DNA from: Enchytraeus crypticus
Taxonomy: Eukaryota > Annelida > Clitellata > Enchytraeida > Enchytraeidae
Direction of reading: 5' to 3'
Length of the DNA: 64,000 nt
Assembly: GCA_905160935.1 (NCBI GenBank)
Contig: CAJHZI010000269.1
Span: 410,001-474,000 of the forward strand
The translations under genes and the position numbers were made by a program. Positions 1-10,689 of this stretch are shown here, piece by piece (within the stretch, counting starts at the first letter, position 1; each line of letters starts with the position of its first letter). Below the pieces are notes generated by a model. The model did not search any database. It worked only from the letters and a program-made list of their open reading frames with translations, and was not told where the DNA came from.

Positions 1-1
1 A

Positions 2-511
2 CTATAAGCATATTATAGAACCGAAGAACTCGTCAAGATTCTTTTCCAGGCTCTTCGGGATACTCTCCCAGCAATCCAAGTGGTGCTCCAATTGAACCCT
101 CTGGAACAGCTTTTTCACTAGCTGTTCAAAGTCTTTGTTGCCCGTTGATACTTTATGCACTCTCGCTTCTTTGTCCGTTGATCCCCTAGGTATTCTTGGT
201 TGTTGTTGTTGTTCACTCTTCTTAGTTTGACGAGGTGCTAATCCTTGTTTAGTACATCCTTTAGATTCCGGAGCAGCAATATTGAAGCGCTCTCTAAAAA
301 TTCTTGTCCCGTGATGATAAGTTGGGACTCTGTGGGCATAGTCCATACTGTAGTTTTTTTTTTTTTTTTCTCTAGCTGAGTTATTGGGGTATAATCCACG
401 CGCTTGAGTAACTCCTGCATACGTTTTAGCGCTACTTATGGTGCAACGCTGGTTATTTTCCACAGCTACTAAACGGGCAATAGCCTCTAATTTCTCAATT
501 ACTATTTCCAT
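2..511 (-). CDS. Uncharacterised 169-residue ORF
   Basis: Complete ATG-to-TAG frame; the ATG sits in a favourable context (purine at -3, G at +4). I do not recognise the product. Visible features are a run of five lysines (from a T-homopolymer on the + strand near 352-370, a likely slippage site), a run of four glutamines, and a charged, probably helical C-terminal half ending in a segment that pairs LVKKLF with HHLDCW and IPKSLEKNLDEFF. No signal peptide or membrane segment is apparent. A TATA-like box lies about 210 bp upstream and an 81-bp duplicated sequence further upstream. It could be the N-terminal, gag-like part of a retroelement or a small host gene; the downstream part would lie outside the window. 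Confidence 0.4.
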   Translation of the reverse strand: MEIVIEKLEAIARLVAVENNQRCTISSAKTYAGVTQARGLYPNNSAREKKKKNYSMDYAHRVPTYHHGTRIFRERFNIAAPESKGCTKQGLAPRQTKKSEQQQQPRIPRGSTDKEARVHKVSTGNKDFEQLVKKLFQRVQLEHHLDCWESIPKSLEKNLDEFFGSIICL

Positions 512-718
512 CGCTATTACGCGAACTTGCTACACTATCGTTCGATTAATTACGTTATGTAGATTTTAATTCGCAAACTTGTTTCTATAATATCCAAGAG
601 TATTATATTTTCAACACAAACTCGTATTTTACACTATTCAAACTTTTAATGTATTACCGGTTTCGATACAATGATCTTCGTCAGATACACATAAATGAAA
701 TAAAACTATTTCACTGTC

Positions 719-727
719 CTTTTATAC
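719..727 (-). promoter_or_regulatory. TATA-box-like element
   Basis: Reads TATAAAAGG on the minus strand, about 210 bp before the ATG of the 169-residue ORF. Its position suits a core promoter for that ORF. Motif match only; no transcript evidence. Confidence 0.3.
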
Positions 728-840
728 TGCTGGTCTCAGCCGCTAGATATTTAGGGCTTGAGATAGCACTAACCAATCAGATGCAAGAGTAGGTACGGGT
801 GACAGCCAATAATATGTCAGTGCAGTTACGTGGCCTAATA

Positions 841-1068
841 GACGGCTTCAGCAGCCGTCAAATATGTGCTAGAGCAGTTCTCTGCGGCTACTCTAACCAT
901 CAGTTCTTTGATGCAGCCTAATTGGCGGCTTCAGTAGCCGTCAGGTAGCTTGAGCAGTTCTCTGCGGCCACGCTAACCTTCAGTTCTTTAATGAAGCCCG
1001 CGATTAAAGGATAGAAGGCTTCATCAAATTAGACGAAGCCTTCGATAAAAGGATCGAAGGCTTCACTC
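841..1068. repeat. 81-bp imperfect tandem duplication plus short inverted motifs
   Basis: Two units (from about 844 and 925) share GGCTTCAG-AGCCGTCA, then GAGCAGTTCTCTGCGGC and CAGTTCTTT-ATG. The unit itself contains a small inverted repeat (GACGGCT...AGCCGTC). It is followed by GAAGGCTTC copies in both orientations (1007-1065). Lies upstream of the minus-strand ORF and could be its promoter or an LTR-like region. Confidence 0.6.
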
Positions 1069-1099
1069 AATCGTCATTTGTATTATATTCAAATCCGTA

Positions 1100-2190
1100 A
1101 ATTACTGTCTAATACAAATTTATGCATTTTCCAGAAAAATATATACATTTTGAATTGCTTTTTTAGCAGATTGAATTATTGATTATTTGCAGATTGAATT
1201 TAGCAGAATCACGATATCCACAATAGAGAAAGATAACACTCACTGTAATAATAAATTACTTAACTAAAGTAATATAACGTAACGTAACTTAAACTTGTAA
1301 GTAAAGTAACTTAACACAGTAAAACTAACTAACCTATAAATTAGATTAACGCGTGAAAACACTGAGTTTAACTCTGAAAACTGACTAGCTAAAACTAAGG
1401 CAAAAGTTACTGAAATCACTTTACGCAATCAACTGAGCTCAAATTGCCAGGGGACCGACCCTGTGAACAAGGCCTACCTGAACCTGAGCACAGCTAAACA
1501 GCACGAAGAAATACAACACAGCCGCTCGTAGAACAACTGACAGCTACTACGACAGCTAGAGTCACACAACGACCGACTCTATCGAGCGAAATAAACGCTG
1601 CTAGTGAATATAAATCTACGAGAGAATTATAATTCACTAAAAATCTAATTAAACTTAAACTGACTAAATCTCGAAAATTTCATACATACCAGATATTCAA
1701 CAATATCTAACTCTATCTAACTGCAAAATTTCACACGCGAAATTGCACGCAGTAATAAACTATGAGATTTAACAAAATATCAAATACACATAGGTATGCA
1801 CCGATACGCACCCGTGTATAATTACAATGACAGGCAAGGCAACACGCTAAGCTCTGCCGTCCACAGCTGTAATTATCTCGGGCCGCAAGTGACAAGCGAG
1901 TGTCACAGCACTTCAGTTTAAAGTTTAAATGGGGGAAAAGAACTGCTTACCCCGAAAAAATTAAACACCAAAGAATTAACAAGGGAATGTTAATCTTAAA
2001 CGGGTTCTGTCACAGTAAAACTACAAAAGTTTTCAGACCAACAACCCAACTAAGTAAAGAAAACCAGTAACAACACGAGCTAAAGGTTTTTAACTGCAAG
2101 ACGGAGACTAACTGTAAGAATTATGAATTCAAAGTATAACAACTAAGAATAACTACCCTAAGTTAAATTCAAGTTAGTTCCACACACACT
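1100..2190. other. AT-rich stretch without recognisable gene
   Basis: No frame with plausible coding character, no RNA gene and no repeat shared with the rest of the window was seen. Some short ORFs occur by chance. Confidence 0.5.
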
Positions 2191-2191
2191 A

Positions 2192-2311
2192 CTCTACAAG
2201 TTACGAGCTGTCTGACCAGGAACTAAACAAAGAGACTGCAGGCTAACAAGTAAATATTACAAGTTGTCTGACTGACTCAATTGAAGACCTGCAGGCTAAC
2301 AAGTAAACAAG
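2192..2311. repeat. Two-copy direct repeat, about 60 bp
   Basis: ACAAGTT...CTGTCTGAC... followed by CTGCAGGCTAACAAGTAAA occurs twice in tandem. No associated gene. Confidence 0.6.
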
Positions 2312-2887
2312 TATAAAGTCCAGAATATTGCAAACAATGCAAATCCTAACCACACAAGTTCCACGGGTAAATCTTCTTAAAATAAATTGTAAAAAATCCC
2401 AAAGACAAGCGTCCCATATAAAGGTATGGGTGTTATTCACCTATCTACCTAGACTCGGTCTAGGGGAAAGTAACTTAAGAAGAACTACAACACAAGGTAG
2501 ACAGGAAAAACAACACTATACTTTTATGTTGCTCTATCGCCCAGTGCTCACAAAGTCACACATACAAACATAGTCACAATACTATAGTATAAAGTATACT
2601 TTACTATCTAAATAGTATTTAGCTTAGAAGGGGAGAAGAGGAGTCCGAAGCGCGGGAAGACAACAGCTAGCTCAGGGAACCAGGAGACCATGGAGAACCT
2701 CTCTGTAGCACCGACCGGATACGAATAAGACAGATAAATCATACCGATTTACCAAGTCAACTATTAGGGGAGAAAGGTCGTTTTTCGAACTCAAGATAAA
2801 GCTTCTTGTTTAAAGGGAGAAATGACAACAAGAACCATCATACTAGTTAACAGTATGATTACATTATATATGATACTCCTTTCTCTA

Positions 2888-3012
2888 AAAAAGCTGATTA
2901 ACGTCAGTTTCCTCACTCGAAAGCGATGTCAGTGATGGGCGAGCCCAGGATTTGAACCCGCATCAACTGATCCGCGGTCGAGTATCTTACCGACTTCAAC
3001 TGGAGCCAGTGG
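2888..3012 (-). mobile_element. tRNA-derived SINE (family 1)
   Basis: Read on the minus strand it starts with a tRNA-like head (A box TGGAGCCAGTT...GTAAGATACTCG, B box GGGTTCAAATCC), then CTGACATCGCTTTCGAGTGAGGAAACTGACGTTAA and ends AGCTTTTTT. It is one of about twelve copies in the window; the 3' part resembles the tail of the CR1/L2-like LINE at 38155-41490. Confidence 0.85.
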
Positions 3013-3228
3013 CGAAGTACAATAAAAATGGCGAAGTAGTGTCAAATGTACAGTTCTGTGTGTGTGGGTTTGTGCTGTGAAAGGTTGACTGTTGAGAATG
3101 AATTATCTGAGTGTTCTACTTGATTGATGTTTGATTGGTTTGATATGTATCTAAAAAATCACTATTGTTTTTAAGTGAAACTAGGGTGTTACTGTCATAC
3201 AACCCACCTGGTCTGTTGGTCGCCCCTT

Positions 3229-3929
3229 CTAACGGTTCGATCCAGTTGGGCGCTTTTCCTTTACATAGTTATTCAGTTGTTTGATGGTTTTCTGCTCAGC
3301 CTCTCCCATCTCCTTTGTTATCGGTATTCCGATAAAGGCTATGTCAACATCCATCTTCTTGCCAGCGTTAATGATTTTGTTGACGCACGTGACGCTGTTT
3401 CTGTGGAGCAAGGATTTGTTGTTAGAGCCGGTCTGTATGATTATCCGCTTCAGTCCCGGTGATTTTCTCATTTTTTCCATAATTGAGGCCGTGTGTTCGA
3501 GATTGGCCCCCACGAAAGCATGAGTTTCCATATTGCTGGGAAGATTGAGTAGTCCTTTTATGGCGCTATCGCCAATAACAACGGTGTCGGATCCCACCTC
3601 GAATTTGTCCAATTTGCCAATTTTATTTATTCTGCTCCAGATGAAGAATTGGCCTTTTGTTCACAGGTGGGGCCTCCTCTGATATGGAAGGAGATTCACT
3701 TGTATTCTCCACCCCTTTGCACTTCTTCGTCAGTCACTCTTCCAGTGGAGACTGTACACTGCAGTCCGTTGCGTTTGGCTCCTTGTCAGGAGTTTTGAGA
3801 GAATTTTTTCTTTTCAGTGGTTGCTTACCTGTGCTCACATTCTCCTGGGTAGTATCTTCGAGGCCGCTATTCTCCATGGATTCGAATTCTACCTCTTCTA
3901 TTCCCACCTCAGCCAAGGCCGCGAATTGA
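3229..3929 (-). pseudogene. SGNH/esterase-like LINE ORF1 fragment
   Basis: A 127-residue minus-strand frame (3229-3612) has the outline of an SGNH hydrolase-like domain: VIGDSAIKGL (block I, GDS), then a hydrophobic strand before QTGSNN (block III-like), then DIAFIGIPI. An acidic and lysine-rich N-terminal block lies in another frame upstream (3734-3916), so at least one frameshift separates them. Esterase-like ORF1 proteins are known from CR1/L2-type LINEs, which are abundant here, so I read this as an ORF1 relic. A catalytic histidine block is not visible within the fragment. Confidence 0.5.
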
Positions 3930-3939
3930 TATGAATAGT

Positions 3940-4125
3940 AGTAGAATAAGAAGTAGTAAGAGTAATAATAGTGACCTCTAATATTACTCTATTACTTTAG
4001 TAGTAGTAGTAGCAGTAGTAGCAGCAGCAACAGCAACTAAATAATAATAAAAAATTAAATAATAATAATAATAGTAATAATGATAATAATAATAATAATA
4101 GTAATAATGATAACAATGATGACGC
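3940..4125. repeat. AGT/AAT trinucleotide-rich microsatellite
   Basis: Degenerate runs of AGT, AGC and AAT. No gene in it. Confidence 0.85.
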
Positions 4126-4132
4126 GTGTCAT

Positions 4133-4262
4133 TACATGCGTTATATTGAAACAATCAAATTATCAACTAATTTGATATCTATCACTTTTATTGCAACATG
4201 TTTAAACCGTTAGGAAATTTAGACCATTTTCCGTGTAACCAGTCTTGTGAATGTCCGATATG
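4133..4262 (-). mobile_element. SINE-like repeat family 2, copy A
   Basis: Its reverse complement matches 10760-10880 closely: CGGACATTCAC...GACTGG.TACACGGAAAATGG, then ACTAAAT.GCCTAACGG and AAAAGTGATAGATATCAA. The copy at 10690 also keeps a B-box-like GGGTTCGATTC upstream, which suggests a tRNA-derived head that is lost here. Confidence 0.7.
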
Positions 4263-4289
4263 TATGATAGTATATATTATAATAACAAT

Positions 4290-4415
4290 GTGACCACAAT
4301 TAGAGTGTAACAGTTATCAATGACAACATCCAGCATTATTGAGGCAAAATCAAGTCGGTGAGCAAAAGTAAGGTAAAGAAACGGTGCAAATTCCATAATC
4401 CAGAAAATCAGTCCA
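4290..4415 (+). repeat. Interspersed repeat family 3, copy A
   Basis: Shares ATTGAG.CAAAATCAAG, GAGCAAAA..AAGGT and ACGGTGCAAATTCC..AA.CCAGAAAATCAG with 5240-5360 and, inverted, with 48650-48770. Smaller inverted pieces (GTTGTCATTGACGACAG) occur at 4490-4512 and 30390-30412. Origin unknown. Confidence 0.65.
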
Positions 4416-4829
4416 ATGACATGCAGATATATATGATGTTATATATATATATATGATATGTAGAGAAGATTAATTAATTAATACTGCTCAATGTTGTCAT
4501 TGACGACAGCAGCATCCAAATTGCCGTTGTTGTTCATGCATAGTGAAAGTAGAGATTAGCAGGACGGCATTTTTGTGCGTTGTTTTTTTATCACGAGTGC
4601 TAAGGAATTTTTATAAGGATTAGAAAACAATATTTAGAATTAAGATAAAAATAATAATAAAAGTAACACATATAACCGAAAATTTAATGCTGTATTCTAA
4701 TAATTTTAATGTTTAAGCCTATATTGAATAAAAATTAGTCCCATGTTCTCTCTTGCCATCAAACCTAGCGTATGTAGGCCTAAGTCCAACCTATAAGCAG
4801 AAATTTTGACGAATTTCTGCTTCGATTTA

Positions 4830-4975
4830 AAGAGCCAAGTGTTCCATTTATTCCCAAGTCAGCGTTCTTCACGATAGCATGCCATTGACGAGGAGAGCAC
4901 TGGATTTGAACCCCGAACCTACTGATCTCTCTGTCGAATAACTTGCCAGCATTTCGCCGGCTCAAATCTACTGGT
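4830..4975 (-). mobile_element. Degraded SINE family 1 copy
   Basis: Keeps GCCATTGACGAGGAGAGC and the B box region GGATTTGAACCCCG with the following CTACTGATC...TGTCGAATAACTTGCCAGC; A box is decayed. Confidence 0.55.
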
Positions 4976-4999
4976 ACTACAGTACACAGACTGGGAAAA

Positions 5000-5190
5000 A
5001 TTTTGAGCGTGTCTTATTAAATTATCCCCTAGCGAAATATCAATAACTTGGACAAAACTCAAAATATTTAAACATAATTTTCGGAGCTTCTAGAGGAGGA
5101 ATTTCGGCTTATATTCTGTAAATTTGGTGAAAACATTCAGTATTAACAGAATTATAGGGTTTCTATGAAAAAGTACCATGCTATGAATAT
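5000..5190 (+). mobile_element. mariner 5'-end remnant
   Basis: Resembles the left end of the mariner at 44543: ATCCCCTAGC.AAAT near the end, then GAGGAGGAATTTCGGC and AAATTTGGTGAAAACATT at the same spacing. No transposase sequence follows. Confidence 0.5.
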
Positions 5191-5239
5191 CATGCAAGGA
5201 TATCATTACACTTGTATAATAATAATACTAATAACAACA

Positions 5240-5360
5240 TTTAGAGTGCTACTGTCATAAATAACAACATCGAGCACTATTGAGTCAAAATCAAGCAAGC
5301 GAGCAAAAAGAAGGTCCTAAAACGGTGCAAATTCCAAAACCCAGAAAATCAGGCCTAAGT
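5240..5360 (+). repeat. Interspersed repeat family 3, copy B
   Basis: Same blocks as 4290-4415 in the same order and orientation, about 950 bp away. Confidence 0.7.
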
Positions 5361-5361
5361 A

Positions 5362-5450
5362 ACATTACGCTGGTATCATAACACTGGTATTACGACATTG
5401 GCATCATTGCACTTGTGTCTTGACACTAGTATCAAGACAATCGTGTCAGA
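5362..5450. repeat. 14-bp minisatellite (GACACTGGTATCAT type), copy 1
   Basis: Degenerate head-to-tail units such as ACACTGGTATTACG and ACACTAGTATCAAG. The same unit forms arrays at 7258-7335 and 7673-7985. The following 5450-6330 holds an AAT microsatellite (5705-5750) and otherwise nothing I can identify. Confidence 0.75.
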
Positions 5451-5704
5451 GTAAGGGATGCGTGTCTTCCAACTGACATACGAGATTATTTTCTACAGTA
5501 AAATATCACGGACCAGGTTCAAAATCATTCAGATCAAAGAGAATTATTTCAAGAATCTGAAACTAAAATTAGTGTTTTTTATCTATCCAATTAATAACAA
5601 ACTATTAGCTTTTCATTTGAAAGTGAATTCAAGTGTTTATATTTTAATTAAAACAAAATTATACAACAAGTGTAATGCAATAAACAAACAAGCAAACAGT
5701 GAAC

Positions 5705-5749
<45 letters not shown>

Positions 5750-6331
5750 GCAAGTAATTAATTTCGTTAAATGTTAACTAGAATTACTCTAAGCATTCTA
5801 ACACTCTCATGTTTTCTAGAAAAAATCTAACAGAGATCATTTTCGCACAGAGCACTGTCTTGTCAAAGGCACTGGAAAAATCCAAATATATCTCCACACT
5901 AATCCGTCTAAGTTTTACATTATATTCTCATAGACGTACTTCAAAAATACTATTACACTTCTCCTATTTACTTTACTCTTCGAAAGTACTTACACCAAGA
6001 AATACGACGCACTGTTCTTGCTGTAACTAGTTACTACATTAGAGACACCAAGAGTCTCAAAACAGTCGTGACCTGCAAATCTATCATTACTGTAGTGTTT
6101 CCTAACACCGTTCCTTTAAGAGATTTTAAACCCACCCAATAAACGGATCTCTTTTCTACCAAAGCATTGATACTAGCACAAATACATCACTCATAAACTT
6201 CTAAATGTTACTTTAAAGAGTGCCTTTCACAATTCAGGTCTATGTCCTACAATCCAGCTATATATTATTAACTAAATATATTTAACATTTTATTAAAGTC
6301 CTGTTTCACATGTTAACTTAATTTAAAATTA

Positions 6332-6852
6332 TAGATGAAAAAACGTTTTTCTTATCTTTGAAAAAAACGCGTTTTTTACGTTTTTTATTTTTCCAAAATA
6401 AAAACGTAAACAATGGTTTGACTTGGACTGCGCATAAATTTTGAGAAATTGCCGTTAGGTTCGTGCCATAAACATCACTACATAAAAGGTAATTCATGTC
6501 ATTTTTGATTTTCCTAGTTAGGCAGATGTTCTAATTTTAAAGACATTGTCTATTCTTAATTTCTTATGGATTTAAATTTTCTTGTATTGATAATTATGAA
6601 CAACTGACACTGTGGCTGTATGTGACCTGAAAGTATTTGTTTATATTTGTATGGAGTCTATGGACATACTTTAGAACTTTAGATAAAGTCTAGTTGTAAT
6701 AAAATTCTTTACTGTTATGGAATGAAGGCATGGTAATATATATGCGAGCTACTAGCGTTTTTTTCAACGTTTTTGTACGTTTTTTATTTTTTGGAAAAAA
6801 AACGCGTTTTTTAACGTTTTTTATTTTTGGTAAAAACGTTTTTTCATCTATG
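6332..6852. mobile_element. MITE-like element with terminal inverted repeats
   Basis: The ends are a perfect 20-bp inverted repeat (ATAGATGAAAAAACGTTTTT at 6332 and its complement ending at 6852). The terminal repeats continue imperfectly for about 80-100 bp through ACGCGTTTTTTACGTTTTTTATTTTT-like blocks. The 330-bp interior has no convincing ORF. The size and lack of coding capacity fit a non-autonomous DNA transposon; superfamily not assigned. Confidence 0.7.
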
Positions 6853-6869
6853 AAATAAGGTTTTAACTT

Positions 6870-7255
6870 TGGATGTAGCTTAAACATAAGCTGGACTGCA
6901 AGTGACTGAAGTTATTTCTGCATTCACCTGAATTGCGCACAGGCACATGGAATGATACAGTGATTAAAAGAAAGCCACAGAGACGGCCACTGCTAGTCAT
7001 ATCAAGCAGTCATATAAAGCTAAACATTAAGCGAAACATTAGAGAGGACTGCATAAGCTTAGAACCAAGTAAGCGAGTGCGTTTAGAAAGTGAATGCCTT
7101 GTGAATATGACTATCGAGCATGTCAGCAATCAGCGACCGAAGTTACAGTAGAGTACCAAAGTACAATATTCATGTGCCGACAGTCAAATACGTTTGATAA
7201 ATAATACATGCTCAATCTGTATCGATATCAATCCAAATCCCAATCCCTGACAAAT
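6870..7255. other. No recognisable gene
   Basis: A 72-codon + frame (6933-7151) has no recognisable domain, and nothing around it supports a gene. Confidence 0.4.
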
Positions 7256-7257
7256 CG

Positions 7258-7335
7258 TTTCATAGCACTGGTATTATGACAATGGTAACATGACTGGTAT
7301 TATGACAATGGTAACAGGACAATGGTATGTTTAAG
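7258..7335. repeat. 14-bp minisatellite, copy 2
   Basis: Units of GACAATGGTAACAT and ACTGGTATTATGAC. Between this and the next array (7336-7672) there is no recognisable gene, but 7618-7650 shares GTATGACATGTGTGTAACTATGCG (one mismatch) with 29039-29065. Confidence 0.75.
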
Positions 7336-7672
7336 GGAGGGTATTTAGCGCATTCAGTTAAGGTGCGCGTCAATTGAACGAAGTAAAGCCACGTTGCACG
7401 CGGTTAGTAAATTGTGGGTGACCACTTTGGAAGACCGAGTGTCGATAGCTTTGAATGTAAATAATCCCAAGTGTATTATAGGTTATTCTTAAATCAGCGC
7501 CGGCTCCTATTGGAGCGCCAACAAAAAGCAACGGTTACTAATAACCATGGAGAGGAAAAGGAGGAAATAACGAAAACTACAAAAATAGCAACAATAAGTA
7601 AGGAAACTCTAGTGCGCATGCGTATGACATGTGTGTAACTATGCGGAATAAAAATAAAAATAATAAAAATCA

Positions 7673-7985
7673 TGGAGTTGTATCATGACAATGGTATCAT
7701 GACAACGGTATAATGACACGGGAATGACAGAGTATAATGACACCTATACCGTGATAAAGGCATTATGATACTTGTATCATGACACTGGCATAATGGCATT
7801 GGCACTGGTATCATGAAGCTGGAATCACAACATTGGTATCACGACGCAGATATCGTGACACTGGTAGCATGTCTCCAGTTTTGTAACAATGGTATCATGA
7901 CACTGGTATCATAACATTAGTATCATGACACTGGTATCAAAACAATAGTACCATGACACTGGCATCATGTCACTTTTCTCATGAC
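7673..7985. repeat. 14-bp minisatellite, copy 3
   Basis: About twenty degenerate units of GACACTGGTATCAT. It abuts the 5' truncation point of the reverse-transcriptase fragment that starts at about 7986. Confidence 0.85.
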
Positions 7986-8850
7986 TCTGGCTTCACGTAT
8001 AAGCGCTTTGACGAAAAATTCGGGTGGGCTTAGACCGATTGCAATAGGATGGATACATGTGGCGCAGGACCACTGCCAAATGTGCAAATGCCTTTTCAAT
8101 TGCCAAGCTTTCGGACACTCTCCTGCCGCTGCAGGTTGGTGTGGGGGTGAAAGGGTGTGTGAGGCTGCTGTGCATGCTACTCGGCGTTTCATTGCCAGCA
8201 TGCCAGATGATTGGGTGGTGGCCAAATTCGATTTCTGCAACGCCTTTAACTCCCTGGGAAGAGGTATCATGCTCGAAGCTGTCCATTCTTCCATTCCTGA
8301 ACTAGAACCATTCTGTAGACTGTCCTGTGATGAACATAGTATCCTACTTATTGGTCGAAATGGGAGTATATCTAGTGAAGGTATTCAACGTGGTGACCCA
8401 TTGGGTCCTTTTCAGCTCAACTATTCACTCTCTACTTCAATCACTTTCGTCTGCATTGAAAATGGCTACTTGGACGATGTTGCAGTGCGTAATGATGTTA
8501 CAAGAATTGAGGAAGATATTTCAATGTTAATGAATGATGGTATGGGTATTGGATTAAGTCGGAATATAAGTAAGTGTGAGCTCATTAGCACTCGCTCTAT
8601 CATTAATTGTCAGTTATCAATTCATTCACCCATGTGAAGCCGGATGAAGTCTGCCTCCTTGGTGCTTCATTGCAGTCAGGTCCGTCAATGGATTTGGCTC
8701 TCAATATCCAGTGCTCAGTTCTAGAGAGAACAGCCAACCGGTTAAAGCTCATAGCACACGATAGTCTAGCAGTATTGCGAAATTATGTAGGTGCTTCAAA
8801 GCTGCTATATCTCTTTTTAAGTTTGGTATCGTTTATTTGTTCATCACGGC
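7981..8850 (+). pseudogene. LINE reverse transcriptase fragment, R2-annotated type
   Basis: A 218-residue frame carries an RT domain: GGLRPIAIG (RT motif before the fingers), AAVHATRRF, KFDFCNAFNSL (catalytic motif A), IQRGDPLGP (motif B) and YLDDVAV (motif C, the YxDD box as YLDD). It continues after a frameshift with ISKCEL and RTANRLKL-type thumb sequence. The family commonly appears in databases as type-1 retrotransposable element R2-like proteins in invertebrates. It lacks its N-terminus and has frameshifts (for example, the fragment switches frame after IAIG), so it is dead. Related copies lie at 10100-12175 and on the minus strand at 18380-21010. Confidence 0.8.
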
Positions 8851-8869
8851 ACAGATTATACAAACAATA

Positions 8870-9305
8870 GCAACGTGCATGTAGTTAGATAAACAAATAA
8901 CAATACAAAAGAGGCTACCATAAAGAGTCATAGCTGTGTTCGGTAATAAATACTATAATTAGTAGCTATAGCAGGGTCTACTTGAGTCTGAAATGCAAAA
9001 AATTTCTATTACATTACAGTAAAACCATTGGTAACCATACAATTGAATATTTTCAAATTAGGAAATGGCCAGACACTGGCAAGTGAAAACTCAAAATACA
9101 TTTTAAAAAACATCTCTAATAATAATTAAATAATTGAACTAAGTTCATATCTCCAAATAGCAAAAACTAACTAAACTAAACTTTAGAGTGCGAAGAAAAT
9201 ATAATGAAACAAGAAAATGCAATGAATCATGTGTAGTGTCTAATTTACTAGTACAAGCGTTCAAAGAAAGCATTACTATTACAAATTCATAAAGGCTTAA
9301 TTAAT
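8870..9305. other. AT-rich sequence, no gene seen
   Basis: Separates the RT fragment from the hAT-like element. No repeat shared with other parts of the window was noticed. Confidence 0.4.
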
Positions 9306-9313
9306 GTTGATTA

Positions 9314-10092
9314 CAGTGGCGGATCCAGGGGGGCCCAGGGGGTCCGGGCCCCCCCATAGGTCCGTCGAAAATTTTTTTAAATTTATTTTTATTGTTTCTA
9401 TGGCAATTTATATAACTACTAACATATATAAATATGTTAGTAGTTGGTTAGGGGGGCCCGGGGGGGGGGGGTGGGTACAAGAGGGAACTCAGTTCCAATT
9501 TTCAGCTCAATTTTTTTCTAGGATATACTAGGAACCCGGTATAATGGAAGGGGGCCCGAAAAATGTTGAGCGTTTCACTAGCTCTCAATTTTTGCTTGAA
9601 CAAAAATATCAGCATTGGAGGAAAATTAGAGGAAAATAAAAGCATTAGAGGAAAATAAAAGCATTAGAGGAAAAAGGGTGTAAGTTAAAAATGTGACCTC
9701 TGTCCCGTAGCAGTGGTGCAAACAGCATTGGTTGGGTGGGGCTTAAGCTTCCCCCTACCGTCAAAATTAGGTCACTTTTGCAATTCGTCGAGATCCACAG
9801 AGTTTCTTCAGAGGTGAAAAAGTTAACCTATTTTTCAAAAACAAATGTAGAATTTTAGGTTTTCCACTGACTTTAATACGGATATGAGCGAGGGGGAGTA
9901 GGTTGGTAAGATACGGAGATACATTCGCTTTATGAGCCGAACGCAGCAGTAAAAAAATTTTGAGCCCCCCCCCCACCGCAATTTGTCTGGTCGCGTCACA
10001 TATCCCGAAGAAGGCGGGGATTATCAAAAATGTATACACTCTCAAAAAAAATTCGGGCCCCACCCCTTAAGAAATTCCTGGATCCGCCCCTG
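9314..10092. mobile_element. Non-autonomous hAT-like element
   Basis: Ends are inverted: CAGTGGCGGATCCAGG on the left, and the right end reads CAGGGGCGGATCCAGG on the minus strand (15 of 16). Flanks form an 8-bp direct repeat with one mismatch (GTTGATTA at 9306-9313, ATTGATTA at 10093-10100), the size typical of hAT. The interior (779 bp total) has G/C homopolymer runs and no transposase. Confidence 0.8.
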
Positions 10093-10099
10093 ATTGATT

Positions 10100-10575
10100 A
10101 AATATTATTTTTAATCTTACGAGCTTCCCCTTGCGCGGGTCATCCAAAGTGACTCACTCTTGATTCTATTCTGCGAGAATCACTTGGCGACATCGTTAAT
10201 GTTAATGTCAGTGACGGACAATGGCTTCAAGCCAGCTTGCCTATTCGCTACGGAGGATTAGGGATACGTTCAGTCCCATCGCTGGTAATTTTTAATTATC
10301 AATTCATTCACTCATGTGAAGCCTGCCTCCTTGGTGCTCTATTGCAGTCAGGTCTGTCAATGGATTTGACTCTCAACACCCAGTGCTCTCTTCTAGAGAG
10401 AACAGCCAACCGGTTAAAGCTCACCTCTGCACATGATACTCTAGCAGGATTGCGAAGTTGTATAGGTGCTTCCCGGTTGTCCCCGCGGAGACTACCGCTT
10501 TACAAGAACCGATCTTTTCTTGTATCCGTCAGAACGGCGAATCGGAGATCAACAGGATTCCAAATATTTTTCTAA
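10100..10575 (+). pseudogene. LINE fragment, mosaic of two R2-annotated-type pieces
   Basis: First piece encodes the post-RT segment SDGQWL.ASLPIRYGGLGIRSVPSL. It then jumps back to an earlier part of the same protein family (CLLGALLQSG, LLERTANRLKLT), which duplicates 8612-8806 at high identity. Thus the order is scrambled by rearrangement or a second truncated insertion. Confidence 0.7.
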
Positions 10576-10689
10576 TATGTCCTCAAGCGTTGCGCCCATT
10601 GGATCGATATCTCACAATATGAAGCATGGGACACAGAAATCTGTATCACACCGAACTCCTAGCGAAGTCATAAACCTCACATGATAAAG

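Noticed and set aside
3175-3523. + strand ORFs over the SGNH-like fragment
   Set aside because: Shadows of the minus-strand frame, which carries the GDS and TGSNN motifs.
7965-8294. Minus ORFs over the RT fragment at 7981
   Set aside because: Shadows; the + frame carries ordered RT motifs.
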